Positions 16,040 through 24,281 of a DNA stretch of 60,665 bases are shown piece after piece. Each line of letters begins with the position of its first letter. Within the stretch, counting starts at the first letter, position 1. Origin of the DNA: Candidatus Iainarchaeum sp. GTDB lineage: Archaea > Micrarchaeota > Micrarchaeia > Anstonellales > Bilamarchaeaceae. The stretch spans positions 1-60,665 of the forward strand of contig JAQTME010000007.1 in assembly GCA_028714535.1 (NCBI GenBank), in the 5' to 3' direction. The notes beneath the pieces were generated by a model. The model saw only the letters and a program-made list of their open reading frames with translations, ran no database searches and was not told the DNA's origin. The translations under genes were made by a program, and so were the position numbers.

Positions 16040-16695
16040 CGGGATGCTGTATGAAGATAGATTTCCACGTGCACACCGGGCATTCGCCCGATTCGCTCAT
16101 CCGCGTCGCAGACCTGATGAGGAAATCAAAGGCCCTCGGTGTAATCCCGGTCCTGGCAGACCACTACTCCATAGGCGCGCATGCAGAGGCGCGGAAGCTC
16201 GGCATGCGTTTCATCCCGGGCGAGGAGATACTGACGGACAAGGGCGACCTCATAGGCCTTTACGTCAGCGACCTCATACCGAAGAATACCCCGTTTATGG
16301 AGGCCATGGACCGCATCCACGAGCAGGGCGGGCTCGCCTGCCTGCCGCACATGTTCGACTACCGCCGCCCATCCAGCCATGCAACCGAGGAGGAGGCCGC
16401 GAAGGCAGACATAATCGAGGTGTTCAACGCCCGCTGCCTCGGCCAATCGCTCAACGACAGGGCGGCCGAGTTCGCCGCGAAGCACGGCAAGCCTGGCGCA
16501 GTTGGAAGCGACAGCCATTTCCTGTTCGAGTTCGGCACGACCTACGCCGAGATGCCGGAGTTCGACATCGAGAACCCCTGGCTGCTGCTGCGTTCGCTCC
16601 CCCAGGCGAAGCTCGTGAAAAAGAGCGCGCCGTTCTACGTGCGCGGCACGACCAGCATGATTTTCGCCGCCAAGAGGCTCCTACGAAGGGTTTAG
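16036..16695 (+). CDS. PHP-domain metal-dependent phosphoesterase
   Basis: This 219-residue protein (214 from the in-frame ATG at 16051, where the usual KIDFHVHTGHSPDS begins) has the PHP signature. It shows HVH for the first metal pair, LADHYSIGAH, GEEI, CLPHMFDYRR, EVFNARC and the final GSDSH. These give all ligands for a three-metal PHP site. PHP enzymes include histidinol phosphatase, nucleotidases and polymerase-associated nucleases; small stand-alone ones often hydrolyse 3',5'-bisphosphates or short RNA. The substrate cannot be read here. The ATGA overlap with the TBP-like gene supports the longer start and shared expression with the ThiF-family gene. Confidence 0.88.
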   Translation: MTGCCMKIDFHVHTGHSPDSLIRVADLMRKSKALGVIPVLADHYSIGAHAEARKLGMRFIPGEEILTDKGDLIGLYVSDLIPKNTPFMEAMDRIHEQGGLACLPHMFDYRRPSSHATEEEAAKADIIEVFNARCLGQSLNDRAAEFAAKHGKPGAVGSDSHFLFEFGTTYAEMPEFDIENPWLLLRSLPQAKLVKKSAPFYVRGTTSMIFAAKRLLRRV

Positions 16696-16719
16696 AATTT
16701 TGCCTTCCAACAGGTTTCC

Positions 16720-17271
16720 ATGGACATCGGCCAGAACGTCCGCAGGATAAAGGACAACCTCCTCCTCATCCCGGAAGCGCGCTTCGACGAGCTGACAAAA
16801 GACACCGGTTATACCGACTCTTTCATTTACCTGGTCGCGTGCTTTGTCCTTTCCGTACCCATAGACCTGCTCGTGAGCCTCGTGCAGGGCGCCTTTCTGG
16901 CCACCCTGACTTCTCTGCCCGTGACTTTAATCCTGTTCGTAATCTTCATCTATGCCTTCTATGGCATAGAATTCCTCGCGCTCCGGCTTCTCGGAGGCCA
17001 GGCGTCATTCCTCCAGTCCATGCAGATATTCATATACGGAAGCACCGGCTACCTCATCTTCAGCAGCATCCCATGCATCGGATTCCTGTTGGGCCTGGCG
17101 GCGCTTTCCAACGTAGTGTTAGGCTCCGCCAGGATACACAAAATCTCCCTGGCAAGGGCGATAATCGCCCTGGTGCTGCTTCCACTGGTTATTATCGGTA
17201 TCCTCGCCGTGGCAATCGCAATCCTCGATTCATACTTCACGTTCTCGCAACCGCTTCTCCAGGCCCACTAG
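16720..17271 (+). CDS. Yip1-like polytopic membrane protein
   Basis: The 183-residue protein has a short N-terminal cytosolic part (NVRRIKDNLLLIPEARFDELTKDTG) and five hydrophobic helices to the end. The amphipathic start with L-x-P-x-x-x-F followed by a compact five-helix bundle is the layout of Yip1-family membrane proteins, whose prokaryotic role is unclear. No charged catalytic residues lie within the membrane part. It is 37 bases before a second membrane-protein gene, but that gene has its own TATA box. Confidence 0.7.
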   Translation: MDIGQNVRRIKDNLLLIPEARFDELTKDTGYTDSFIYLVACFVLSVPIDLLVSLVQGAFLATLTSLPVTLILFVIFIYAFYGIEFLALRLLGGQASFLQSMQIFIYGSTGYLIFSSIPCIGFLLGLAALSNVVLGSARIHKISLARAIIALVLLPLVIIGILAVAIAILDSYFTFSQPLLQAH

Positions 17272-17278
17272 CAAAACC

Positions 17279-17287
17279 TATTTAATC
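17279..17287 (+). promoter_or_regulatory. TATA box of the polytopic membrane gene at 17309
   Basis: CTATTTAAT lies 22-30 bases upstream of ATG 17309, fitting a leaderless transcript. Confidence 0.5.
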
Positions 17288-17308
17288 CTGCGACAGCAAT
17301 TCATTCCG

Positions 17309-18364
17309 ATGGCGGAAGAATTCGCAGGCATGGGCATCGCGATAATCATCGTCACTGCCTCCATAGTGCTGGCCGGGATCCTTTTCGGTGTAGGCCGCGC
17401 ATTCGGGTACAAGAACATCGAGTACTTCGGCATAGAGGAACTGCTGCAGTCGCTCATAAACGCGGCCATAATCGGCTCGTTCGCGGCTGTCACCGGCGTG
17501 GTGGCAAGCGTCAGCTCATCAATAGTGACCCCCGGATGCTCGGATGGCAACGTCATAGAGCAGCTCATATGCATGCTGACCATGGTGAACACCAATCTCT
17601 TCGCGCTCTTCCAGTCCCTGCTCCAGATGCTCGGCATCCTGGGCTACTACCAGGGGCTCGCGTTCGACTTCGGCGCGTTCTCCGTTTCCCCGTTCGGCAA
17701 CCTCTCGTCCGTGTCAAGCGTCCTCTCGGCGCAGCTGCTCTCGCTCAACCTGGTCATGATCCTCGTTGGCCTGAACACGCAGATAGCGGTGTTCATCAAG
17801 CAGAACGCGCTCTCCCTGCTGTTCCCGGTCGGCCTTGTGCTGCGCTCGCTCTTCGCCACCCGCAAGGTGGGCGGCTTCCTCATCGCGCTCGCGGTCGGCC
17901 TCTACATCTTCTACCCGACGTTCGTGCTCGTGTTCCCCAGCCCTGAGAGCGACATAGCAAATTCCACGAACCTTATGGCCGCGTTCAACAACAACAGCTT
18001 CTACGCCCCGGTGCCGGTCGTGGACCTGAACAGCAACTACGCGCTCGCAGGCAAGCTCGACGTCATGAGCGGCAGGTGCGCGTTGCCGAACCTCACCAAC
18101 ATCAGCGGCAACACAACCCCCCTGAACATGAGCAACGCAACCGCGTCGGCGTGCCAGAACTTCACCAACCAGACCGGCGCATCGGCCGATTTCAGCGGCG
18201 ATATCACGGTCGTCACCGGCAGCACGACGAATTCTCTGGCCAAGTCCCTGCTTTATACGGTAGTCGCCCCGCTGTTCTCGCTGCTCATAACCGCCGTGTT
18301 CGTCAGGGAGCTCGGCTCGATGCTCGGAAGCGAGATAGGCCTGCGGACCATCGCTTCGGTCTAA
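17309..18364 (+). CDS. Polytopic membrane protein, VirB6/TrbL-like in layout
   Basis: The 351-residue protein has six or seven hydrophobic helices. The first is at residues 5-30 (IAIIIVTASIVLAGILFGVGRAFG), with two in the next 50 residues, a group at 130-215 including LLFPVGLVLRSLFATRKVGGFLIALAVGLYIFYPTFVLVF, and a final one near 325. An external loop (about 225-320) is rich in Asn and Ser, with sequons and two cysteines. This resembles VirB6/TrbL channel components with a large periplasm-like loop, ending in a helix and a short charged tail (VRELGSMLGSEIGL). Identity to a named family was not established. The following gene starts 33 bases later, and the run of neighbours to 26.7 kb supports a secretion or surface-assembly role. 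Confidence 0.6.
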   Translation: MAEEFAGMGIAIIIVTASIVLAGILFGVGRAFGYKNIEYFGIEELLQSLINAAIIGSFAAVTGVVASVSSSIVTPGCSDGNVIEQLICMLTMVNTNLFALFQSLLQMLGILGYYQGLAFDFGAFSVSPFGNLSSVSSVLSAQLLSLNLVMILVGLNTQIAVFIKQNALSLLFPVGLVLRSLFATRKVGGFLIALAVGLYIFYPTFVLVFPSPESDIANSTNLMAAFNNNSFYAPVPVVDLNSNYALAGKLDVMSGRCALPNLTNISGNTTPLNMSNATASACQNFTNQTGASADFSGDITVVTGSTTNSLAKSLLYTVVAPLFSLLITAVFVRELGSMLGSEIGLRTIASV

Positions 18365-18374
18365 GGTTTTTAAA
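18365..18374 (+). promoter_or_regulatory. TATA box of the gene at 18397
   Basis: GGTTTTTAAA directly after the stop codon lies about 26 bases upstream of ATG 18397, predicting a leaderless transcript. Confidence 0.45.
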
Positions 18375-18396
18375 GAAGCGATATGAAGTGGTATCC

Positions 18397-19179
18397 ATGA
18401 TAATGAACCGCGCAATAACCATCGCATCGCTCGCCGGCGGGGTGCTGGCCATCGTGATATCGCTCGTCTATGCCAACCCGCTCCTGCCCATCATCGCGGC
18501 CTTCCTGTTCACCGCATCCATCGCATTCTGGAAATACGGATATCTCTTCATACCTGTGCTGACCAAGGCCACCAACATCGTCGAGGTGCGCGGCAACTAC
18601 GAGATTCCGCCCGCGCGCGACTGCATCGTCAGGAAGATGGGCGGCGGCTACTACGCCTCCAAGTTCCTTGAGATACGCTTCTACGAGAGCTCGATGGACA
18701 AGGACAACGAGGAGAAGAAGCTGATGTTCGAATCCTTCGAAAAGGCGATATCGTCGCTGAAATACGTGGTCAAGATATCGCTCATGATAAGCGCCATAGA
18801 CCTGTCCAACCACATCGACGAGATAAAGACCAAGCGCAGCTCCATAGAGACGAAAAAATCGAAATCAGTCAGGCTGGCAGCGGACGAGTCCATGAGGGTG
18901 GATCGTGAGCTGGCCTACTGGAACAGGCTGCTGGAAAGGATAACCCAAGGCGAACGGCCCGTGGAGATACTGGCATTCGCGACAACCACGTCGTTCGGCC
19001 TGACCAGGGACGAGGCGCTGAGCAGGGTCTCCAGGCAGGCCAAGGAGCTGAAGACGATCCTGTCGAGCTCGCTGGGCTGCGACATACGGGAGCTGAACGA
19101 CCTCGAGATGATAAAATGCTTCGAATGGGAGCAGTTCACGCCGACGCTGCAGGATGACATGCGCGATGAAGTATTCTAG
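18397..19179 (+). CDS. Membrane-anchored protein, possibly a split VirB3 plus VirB4 N-terminal module
   Basis: The 260-residue protein has two adjacent N-terminal membrane helices (about residues 6-24 and 27-50), then a cytosolic alpha/beta domain. Residues 60-110 form strands (TNIVEVRGNYEIPPARDCIV, FLEIRFYES). A long helical stretch follows (IDEIKTKRSSIETKKSKSVRLA), then ERPVEILAFATTTSFGLTRDEAL and a helix with RQAKELKTILSSSLG. Two close N-terminal helices followed by an alpha/beta region that measures self-assembly are what VirB3-VirB4 N-terminal fusions look like; the ATPase encoded at 24282 starts without such an N-terminal domain. The split-protein idea is inference. A short in-frame start at 18403 is also possible. 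Confidence 0.6.
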   Translation: MIMNRAITIASLAGGVLAIVISLVYANPLLPIIAAFLFTASIAFWKYGYLFIPVLTKATNIVEVRGNYEIPPARDCIVRKMGGGYYASKFLEIRFYESSMDKDNEEKKLMFESFEKAISSLKYVVKISLMISAIDLSNHIDEIKTKRSSIETKKSKSVRLAADESMRVDRELAYWNRLLERITQGERPVEILAFATTTSFGLTRDEALSRVSRQAKELKTILSSSLGCDIRELNDLEMIKCFEWEQFTPTLQDDMRDEVF

Positions 19180-19202
19180 AACTATCTTAGAATAGAGGCA
19201 GG

Positions 19203-19211
19203 TTTTTATAC
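19203..19211 (+). promoter_or_regulatory. TATA box of the secreted-protein gene at 19246
   Basis: TTTTTATAC predicts transcription from about 19232. GAGGAGAGGGTGG then precedes ATG 19246 and serves as a strong ribosome site. Confidence 0.5.
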
Positions 19212-19245
19212 TAGTTTTGAGCGTTATATAGAGGAGAGGGTGGAT

Positions 19246-19941
19246 ATGAAAAGGCTTGATTTCAGGCATGTAACGAAGCCCGAAAGCCCCAGTGAAACCC
19301 TTAAAAGGCCGTTCTTCAAGCTCCCTGACGCCAAAGTCCTTCTCAGCCTGGGGCTTGCCCTCGGCTTGAGCGGCCCAATGGTCTTCCCAAAGCTGGTCCG
19401 CGCCCAGGATACGGCAACCAAGGTCGTTACAACCAATAAGAAGCAACTGCCTCCTGAATTGGCAAAGCTGCCGACAGTTACCCTCGAAGAAATGAGAAAA
19501 CTGGGCAAGCAAACTAATAGCGACTGGTTCCCGGTTCCTTTACCACCTGACAACCCCACCTACGTTGGCTGGGTTGCTAGTACAGATGTGTCTTATTCCG
19601 ACGGGAGCAAAGGCATCCGGGTAGATGTCGAGATTGATACGACCAATTTCAAAAGCGACTCGCCCAAAAAATGGGCTGGGGTCATTGTAGATGGCAAACT
19701 AATCAACGCCATCAACTTGGCGCCTCTTGACACGCTTTACAAAAAAGCAACTGGAAACGAAATCAAATACATAAAATTGGTTGCCGATAAGGGCACAGAC
19801 GCTAGTGGACCGTGGATTAGCATCACCGTTGTCCCGGTAGATAAGCCAAATGGGGAAATATGCGGAGAAACGCCATGCCTAAACATTGTCTATCAGAAAG
19901 AGAAGGTCGGCATGGGAAAGATGCTCATTGCCGCCTTGTAA
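19246..19941 (+). CDS. Secreted protein of unknown function
   Basis: The 231-residue protein has a long basic N-terminus, a hydrophobic stretch (KVLLSLGLALGLSGPMVF) and a VRAQ cleavage-like site near residue 50, so the mature part is exported. It is then rich in beta-strand-like segments with Asp, Lys and Thr: VGWVASTDVSYSDGSKGIRV, WAGVIVDGKLINAIN and GPWISITVVPVD. One Cys pair (EICGETPC) near the end could form a disulfide. No family is recognised. Base composition is clearly less GC-rich than flanking genes, with many AAA, AAT and ATA codons, suggesting a later arrival. It lies inside the secretion-like cluster. Confidence 0.65.
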   Translation: MKRLDFRHVTKPESPSETLKRPFFKLPDAKVLLSLGLALGLSGPMVFPKLVRAQDTATKVVTTNKKQLPPELAKLPTVTLEEMRKLGKQTNSDWFPVPLPPDNPTYVGWVASTDVSYSDGSKGIRVDVEIDTTNFKSDSPKKWAGVIVDGKLINAINLAPLDTLYKKATGNEIKYIKLVADKGTDASGPWISITVVPVDKPNGEICGETPCLNIVYQKEKVGMGKMLIAAL

Positions 19942-19943
19942 AC

Positions 19944-19953
19944 CCTTATAAAT
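19944..19953 (+). promoter_or_regulatory. TATA box of the helical gene at 19975
   Basis: CCTTATAAAT lies about 26 bases upstream of ATG 19975. It supports this ATG over the in-frame TTG at 19966. Confidence 0.5.
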
Positions 19954-19974
19954 TTTCATTGTGAGTTGGGGCGT

Positions 19975-20997
19975 ATGTGCCCCAAGTATACTACCGAGGA
20001 AGCTCCCCCAGCTGAGGTCTTAAGTCTTGTTAGAGACTGTGTAAACAAGGCTTCCAGTCATAACTTATTCAGAGAAGCGCACCGCTCAATCGAATTGGCT
20101 GACAAGCCGAAGTATGAGCATGCATTCAACACCCTCTTTGCTCTTGAGGCGACCAGGGAGGAAAAGCACGATGCAATCAAGACCATGTACCACCTCCTGC
20201 GGGCAGCCAAACACAATGACGAAAATGCCACCACCATCCTCAACTTCATGAATGTGACTTCTGATTTTCTTGCCCACCTGCTGAAAGAAAATAAGGCAAA
20301 GGAGGCAACACGATTCGCAGCCGATGTCGGAAACAACAGGATAAACACTGCAGAAGACGTTTTTGGCAGGGCGCGGGAATTGGGCTATACGGAGTGGGCA
20401 AAACAGGAGACCGGGCGCCTTTCAGAATATACGTCATTCATCAAGAGCCTAGCCATCACGTTTGCAGCGCAGATGGCAGCACAGCAGGCGCAGCGCTTCC
20501 AGATGAGCTCCACTACTCAGCAACTCGAGGCAATTATCGACTTCGTCGATAAGATGGTCAAGAAGAAGGAAGAGGAGAAATCTGTGGGCGGCGAGGAGAA
20601 GAAAGAGGCGCCAGCCAAGCGGAAGAAGAAGGCCGAAGAGGCCGAGAAGCTCCTTGCGAGCATAGAGGGCGGGGAAACTGCCTCAGTATCGCGCTTCGCC
20701 ACCCAGAAGCTCTACGACGAGGTCGGGCTGGCGCAGCTCGCCAAGGATGGCTTGAACGTCAGGGAGATTATCAAGGACGCGAAGTTCCAGGATATTTACG
20801 AGGACAACAGGAATGCGGAGCTCAGGAGCGCGCTCAAGGACCTAGTGCCGGCGAAGGCATCCCAGGTCGGTGACATCATGAAGGCAGGCAAAGGCGGCGA
20901 GAAGGTGGACCTGGGCAGGTACGACATAGCCATCCAGACCGCGCTCGTCACTGCATACCGGAAATCGCTCGAACAGTACCAGGCGAAGGGCGGCTGA
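19975..20997 (+). CDS. Helical cytosolic protein of unknown function
   Basis: The 340-residue protein has no signal or membrane segment and is nearly all alpha-helical. The N-terminal 185 residues contain helical pairs (ADKPKYEHAFNTLFALEATREEKHDAIKTMYHLLRAAK is one region, read in parts). A charged segment of Lys and Glu (about 205-230) links this to a C-terminal helical domain with ASRFATQKLYDEVGL... (as VSRFATQKLYDEVGL) and YDIAIQTALVTAYRKSLEQYQ. The first two thirds use AT-richer codons and the last third is GC-rich, so the gene itself spans a composition shift near 20550. It might be a scaffold or chaperone for the surrounding secretion-like genes; no direct evidence supports that. No homolog was recognised. 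Confidence 0.6.
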   Translation: MCPKYTTEEAPPAEVLSLVRDCVNKASSHNLFREAHRSIELADKPKYEHAFNTLFALEATREEKHDAIKTMYHLLRAAKHNDENATTILNFMNVTSDFLAHLLKENKAKEATRFAADVGNNRINTAEDVFGRARELGYTEWAKQETGRLSEYTSFIKSLAITFAAQMAAQQAQRFQMSSTTQQLEAIIDFVDKMVKKKEEEKSVGGEEKKEAPAKRKKKAEEAEKLLASIEGGETASVSRFATQKLYDEVGLAQLAKDGLNVREIIKDAKFQDIYEDNRNAELRSALKDLVPAKASQVGDIMKAGKGGEKVDLGRYDIAIQTALVTAYRKSLEQYQAKGG

Positions 20998-21074
20998 CAA
21001 TAGTGCCTTCTCACGCCGATAACCCTGATTTTTAATCACTCCACTCCATACTACGTGCAGGTGGGGGACTATAC

Positions 21075-23915
21075 GTGAAAAGCGCCATTTTCCTGCTTGC
21101 ACTGTGCTGCATCTCATTCGCCCTTATCGACCCTCCAGTGCATGAAGTGGACGAGCACAACCGGGGGATAGCGCCCCAGGGCATCCAGCACCAGAACTTC
21201 CTCAATTACAGCGAGAAAGAGCCGACGCTTGGCGACCCGACGACCTTCTTCTACGTGGAGATACTGACGCTCACGCCTTCTGTGAACATGAGCGTGACAT
21301 CCAGGCTCCACCCTGAGCTCATATGGCTGGTCACAGAAAGCCATAACTCCACGGTCACCGAAGGATATGACAACGGCTATTGTGACAAGAGAATCGTAAG
21401 GCGGCACTTTGATGAGATGAAACCGAAGAATGTCGTTGCCTTCTACACCCTTGACGGCCTGATAGAGAAGGTCGGTAACGAAACCCTGTATAACACAGCC
21501 AACAGGACTGTCGTGCTGGCTGACAACGAAACCCCGGTCGTAGGCCATTCAGAAGTGCCTTTCAAGCCCAGCTTCCTGTGCACCATGATGGCATTTTTCT
21601 CCAAATACATCCTTGGCGACATGATAGACCTCAACTGCTACGAGGAATCCCTTGCCCGTGCCTCCCCCTACGCAACCGGCGTTTACAATTTCACGGTAAG
21701 GAACCGGACCATCGTGGCTCCTCATCTCAGCGTGGCCTTGCAGGGCGAGTTCACCATGGACTACACAGAGGATGGGCTGGAAGAGCACATGGAAGATGGG
21801 GAATGCGAAACCGATACCTGGGACGGCAACGGCACCATCACGCTTGCCGCCTCTGATTTTGCCTCATACGAGGTCCAGAACGACTACATGACGATAATCC
21901 CATACCTGCCAGGGGCGTTCAGCCTCAGCGGCAACACTTCAGAAGACGTCCTGTATCATGCCAGCCTGCTGTCCACGTCGAGCCTTTACAAGTATTATTC
22001 GAAGATGGACGGCAAGACCGCAGGCGCATATTACATACACTCATTCAACGTGACCGAAGACGGCTATGGCACACAGTTCATACTGGCCAACCTCACAAAC
22101 CATGCAGGGCTGCTTCCAGAAGACCCTGAAAGCCAGAACAACTACACCGGCGCGCACAGGATTCTCTACCTCATCCAGGCCAGCGGATTGAGGAGCCCGA
22201 CAGAGATGAACAACCTGAGCTACAACTATTCGCGCATCTACGACATAGAAGAGGTTTTCTACAATGTTTCAAACGGCGAGCACGAAGCCCTGCTTGAGTT
22301 CTATACCTGGTTCGGAGACTACTCTGCCCCATCTGACATTCACGTGAGCTCAGGCACTGTGTTGGCTCTCCAGGCGTCTGCCATCGGCGACACTGTGGTT
22401 GTGGCATGCACGCTCATGAGCAGGAACAAGCCGGTAGCCGGCCAGCCTGTGGAGTTGCGCGTGGATGGTCAGACCCTAGTTGCCATGACGAACGCCCTTG
22501 GCGTATGCACGGCGACATTCGACACGGGTGGCGCCCAAGGCGTCGTTGGCGAATTCAAGGGCACACCTGAGCTCCTGCCGTCAAGCGCAACATATGCCCT
22601 GTTCACAAGCAAGCCCATGGCCATAGCCGCTGATTTCAGCATCGGCAATTTCGGATTATTGCTGCTCCTCGCAGGCCTGTTCGCCTTTTCATTCCTCAGC
22701 CTCGCAAGAAGCTTCAACCCTATGGGCGGCGGGGCGTTCATGGGTGACGTATTCGGCAAGTTCTTCCCGTTCGCAAAGAGGCCCGGCCAAGGCAAGAAGA
22801 TGATCCGGGTGAAGAAAGGCAAGGAGCTCGCCATAAGCATGGCTGCGGCAGTCGCCACTGGCGGTGCCGGAGGCGCTGTTGCCGGCAAGACCGCTGCCAA
22901 AAAGGCCGCCGCGGAGGCGGCGAAGAAGAAGGCTGCAGAAGCCGCAAGAAAAGCCAAGGAATTAAGGGTAAGGCGCGAACTGAGCGAGAAAGGGGCTGTA
23001 GGCTCCATAAAGAAAAGGGAGAAGAAAGGCGAGGAGAAATCTAGGACTGGACGTGCATTTGGCGGGATTGGCGAGCCAGGCCGTGATAAGCGGAAGAACG
23101 ATGCATGGTTGCAAAATGAGGTGTGGAACAAATGTGCGGATCCACGTCAGACTCTTTCGAAAAAGGATTTGAAGGAATTGAATGGTATGTCTCAAAGGAT
23201 TGGGAAACAATCGGCGAACTGGTTAAGTGAAAATATCCCTCCAACTCTTGGACGGCATGCCTCTGTAGAGCCCCCCTCTTTTGTTGCAGGGAATTCGCAT
23301 GATTTTGCAGTCACTTTTTATGCAAAATATACAGATAGTAGCGGCGGTAGCGTGAAGACTAGTTTGATACATAATATGGAAAAATCTTATCTAAAAGGTG
23401 CGACAGATCCGCATTACAGAACTGTTGGAATCAATATGGAAGTCATAAGGGATGCACACGATTTTCACAAAGCAGAAATGCAGTCGTGCTTTACATTAAC
23501 CAGGGTGCACGAGGGCCTCCATCTGGAAGGAGATTTTCAATCCAATTTTAATGGAAAGGACTTGCAATGGGCATACGAAGGTATCACCGAGAAATTATCG
23601 AGGCAGATGATGGCAGATGAATTTCCTGCGTTGGTGAAACACGTAAAATGCGATTCATACGATGCTTTAGTTAAAGTTGTAGATGGATTTGAGGACCTAG
23701 TTGGAAGAGAAAAATTAATGGAAGGTTATTTCAAAAAAGATTTTCAAATCGTATATGACCGATTGTTAGAACTCAAACTAACCCCTGCGGAGGCCAACCA
23801 GTTGCTTGATGTTCTTGGGCGATGCGATGGGAATATTATAATTGGCGATCCGGAATATATCCAAGCAATTAATACACTAAATGAAGCCAAGGCAAAGGTG
23901 ATTCGTCGAAAATAG
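21075..23915 (+). CDS. Chimeric surface protein with C-terminal zincin-like domain
   Basis: The 946-residue protein uses a GTG start with GGTGGGGG eight bases before it. A signal peptide (AIFLLALCCISFAL) leads into a 500-residue exported region with many N-glycosylation sequons and an Ig-like segment (DTVVVACTLMSRNKPVAGQPVELRV). One strong membrane helix at about 520-543 (FGLLLLLAGLFAFSFLSLA) precedes a basic Ala/Lys/Gly linker (about 560-670), which by the positive-inside rule faces the cytosol. From about residue 675 the DNA becomes AT-rich and the protein changes character. RVHEGLHLEGDF (HExxH at 812-816) and WAYEGITEKLSRQM with Glu835 form a gluzincin-like metallopeptidase site. The design, a constant trafficking region plus a foreign-looking C-terminal enzyme, resembles polymorphic toxins. 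The tiny gene after it may be its immunity partner. Toxicity is inference. Confidence 0.75.
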   Translation: MKSAIFLLALCCISFALIDPPVHEVDEHNRGIAPQGIQHQNFLNYSEKEPTLGDPTTFFYVEILTLTPSVNMSVTSRLHPELIWLVTESHNSTVTEGYDNGYCDKRIVRRHFDEMKPKNVVAFYTLDGLIEKVGNETLYNTANRTVVLADNETPVVGHSEVPFKPSFLCTMMAFFSKYILGDMIDLNCYEESLARASPYATGVYNFTVRNRTIVAPHLSVALQGEFTMDYTEDGLEEHMEDGECETDTWDGNGTITLAASDFASYEVQNDYMTIIPYLPGAFSLSGNTSEDVLYHASLLSTSSLYKYYSKMDGKTAGAYYIHSFNVTEDGYGTQFILANLTNHAGLLPEDPESQNNYTGAHRILYLIQASGLRSPTEMNNLSYNYSRIYDIEEVFYNVSNGEHEALLEFYTWFGDYSAPSDIHVSSGTVLALQASAIGDTVVVACTLMSRNKPVAGQPVELRVDGQTLVAMTNALGVCTATFDTGGAQGVVGEFKGTPELLPSSATYALFTSKPMAIAADFSIGNFGLLLLLAGLFAFSFLSLARSFNPMGGGAFMGDVFGKFFPFAKRPGQGKKMIRVKKGKELAISMAAAVATGGAGGAVAGKTAAKKAAAEAAKKKAAEAARKAKELRVRRELSEKGAVGSIKKREKKGEEKSRTGRAFGGIGEPGRDKRKNDAWLQNEVWNKCADPRQTLSKKDLKELNGMSQRIGKQSANWLSENIPPTLGRHASVEPPSFVAGNSHDFAVTFYAKYTDSSGGSVKTSLIHNMEKSYLKGATDPHYRTVGINMEVIRDAHDFHKAEMQSCFTLTRVHEGLHLEGDFQSNFNGKDLQWAYEGITEKLSRQMMADEFPALVKHVKCDSYDALVKVVDGFEDLVGREKLMEGYFKKDFQIVYDRLLELKLTPAEANQLLDVLGRCDGNIIIGDPEYIQAINTLNEAKAKVIRRK

Positions 23916-23935
23916 GGCACAAGCTAGGTGATTGC

Positions 23936-24202
23936 ATGAAAACGAAACTCAGAAAGGAAAATCCTGAAAAAACCAAGGATGCATACAGAAAAATATTCCG
24001 TGATTTCATTGAAAAATTCAAAAAAACAAGTACCCTGGCAGAGTATAACGCAGTATCCAAAGATTATGAGATTGCGATAAACAAAATGAACGAGAAAGAT
24101 CCGAAAGTCTTTCATGAGCTATACAGTTCCCATGCGGCCGCCATGAACGCTAAATTCGCTGCGATGGGCAGATTAACCGGGACTACAGCGCCAAGAATCT
24201 GA
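23936..24202 (+). CDS. Small AT-rich helical protein, candidate immunity gene
   Basis: The 88-residue protein is basic and almost wholly helical (EKTKDAYRKIFRDFIEKFKK, then AEYNAVSKDYEIAINKM). There is no signal peptide and no cysteine. AGGTGAT ends about three bases before ATG. It starts 21 bases after the zincin-like gene and shares its AT-rich composition, while the next gene is GC-rich. A small gene directly after a composition-shifted C-terminal effector domain is the classic place for an immunity protein. No family match is recognised, so this rests on position and composition only. It could instead be a decayed fragment of a longer protein. Confidence 0.55.
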   Translation: MKTKLRKENPEKTKDAYRKIFRDFIEKFKKTSTLAEYNAVSKDYEIAINKMNEKDPKVFHELYSSHAAAMNAKFAAMGRLTGTTAPRI

Positions 24203-24241
24203 CCGGCTCGGGCTATTCACGCCGCAGCGCCACCCTCAATG

Positions 24242-24251
24242 TTTATATAAA
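24242..24251 (+). promoter_or_regulatory. TATA box of the VirB4/HerA-like ATPase operon
   Basis: TTTATATAAA predicts transcription from about 24272. GGAGAGGT at 24270-24277 is five bases from ATG 24282, so the leader is only about ten bases long. Confidence 0.55.
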
Positions 24252-24281
24252 CCCTCGAAGATAGGGTATGGAGAGGTAAAA

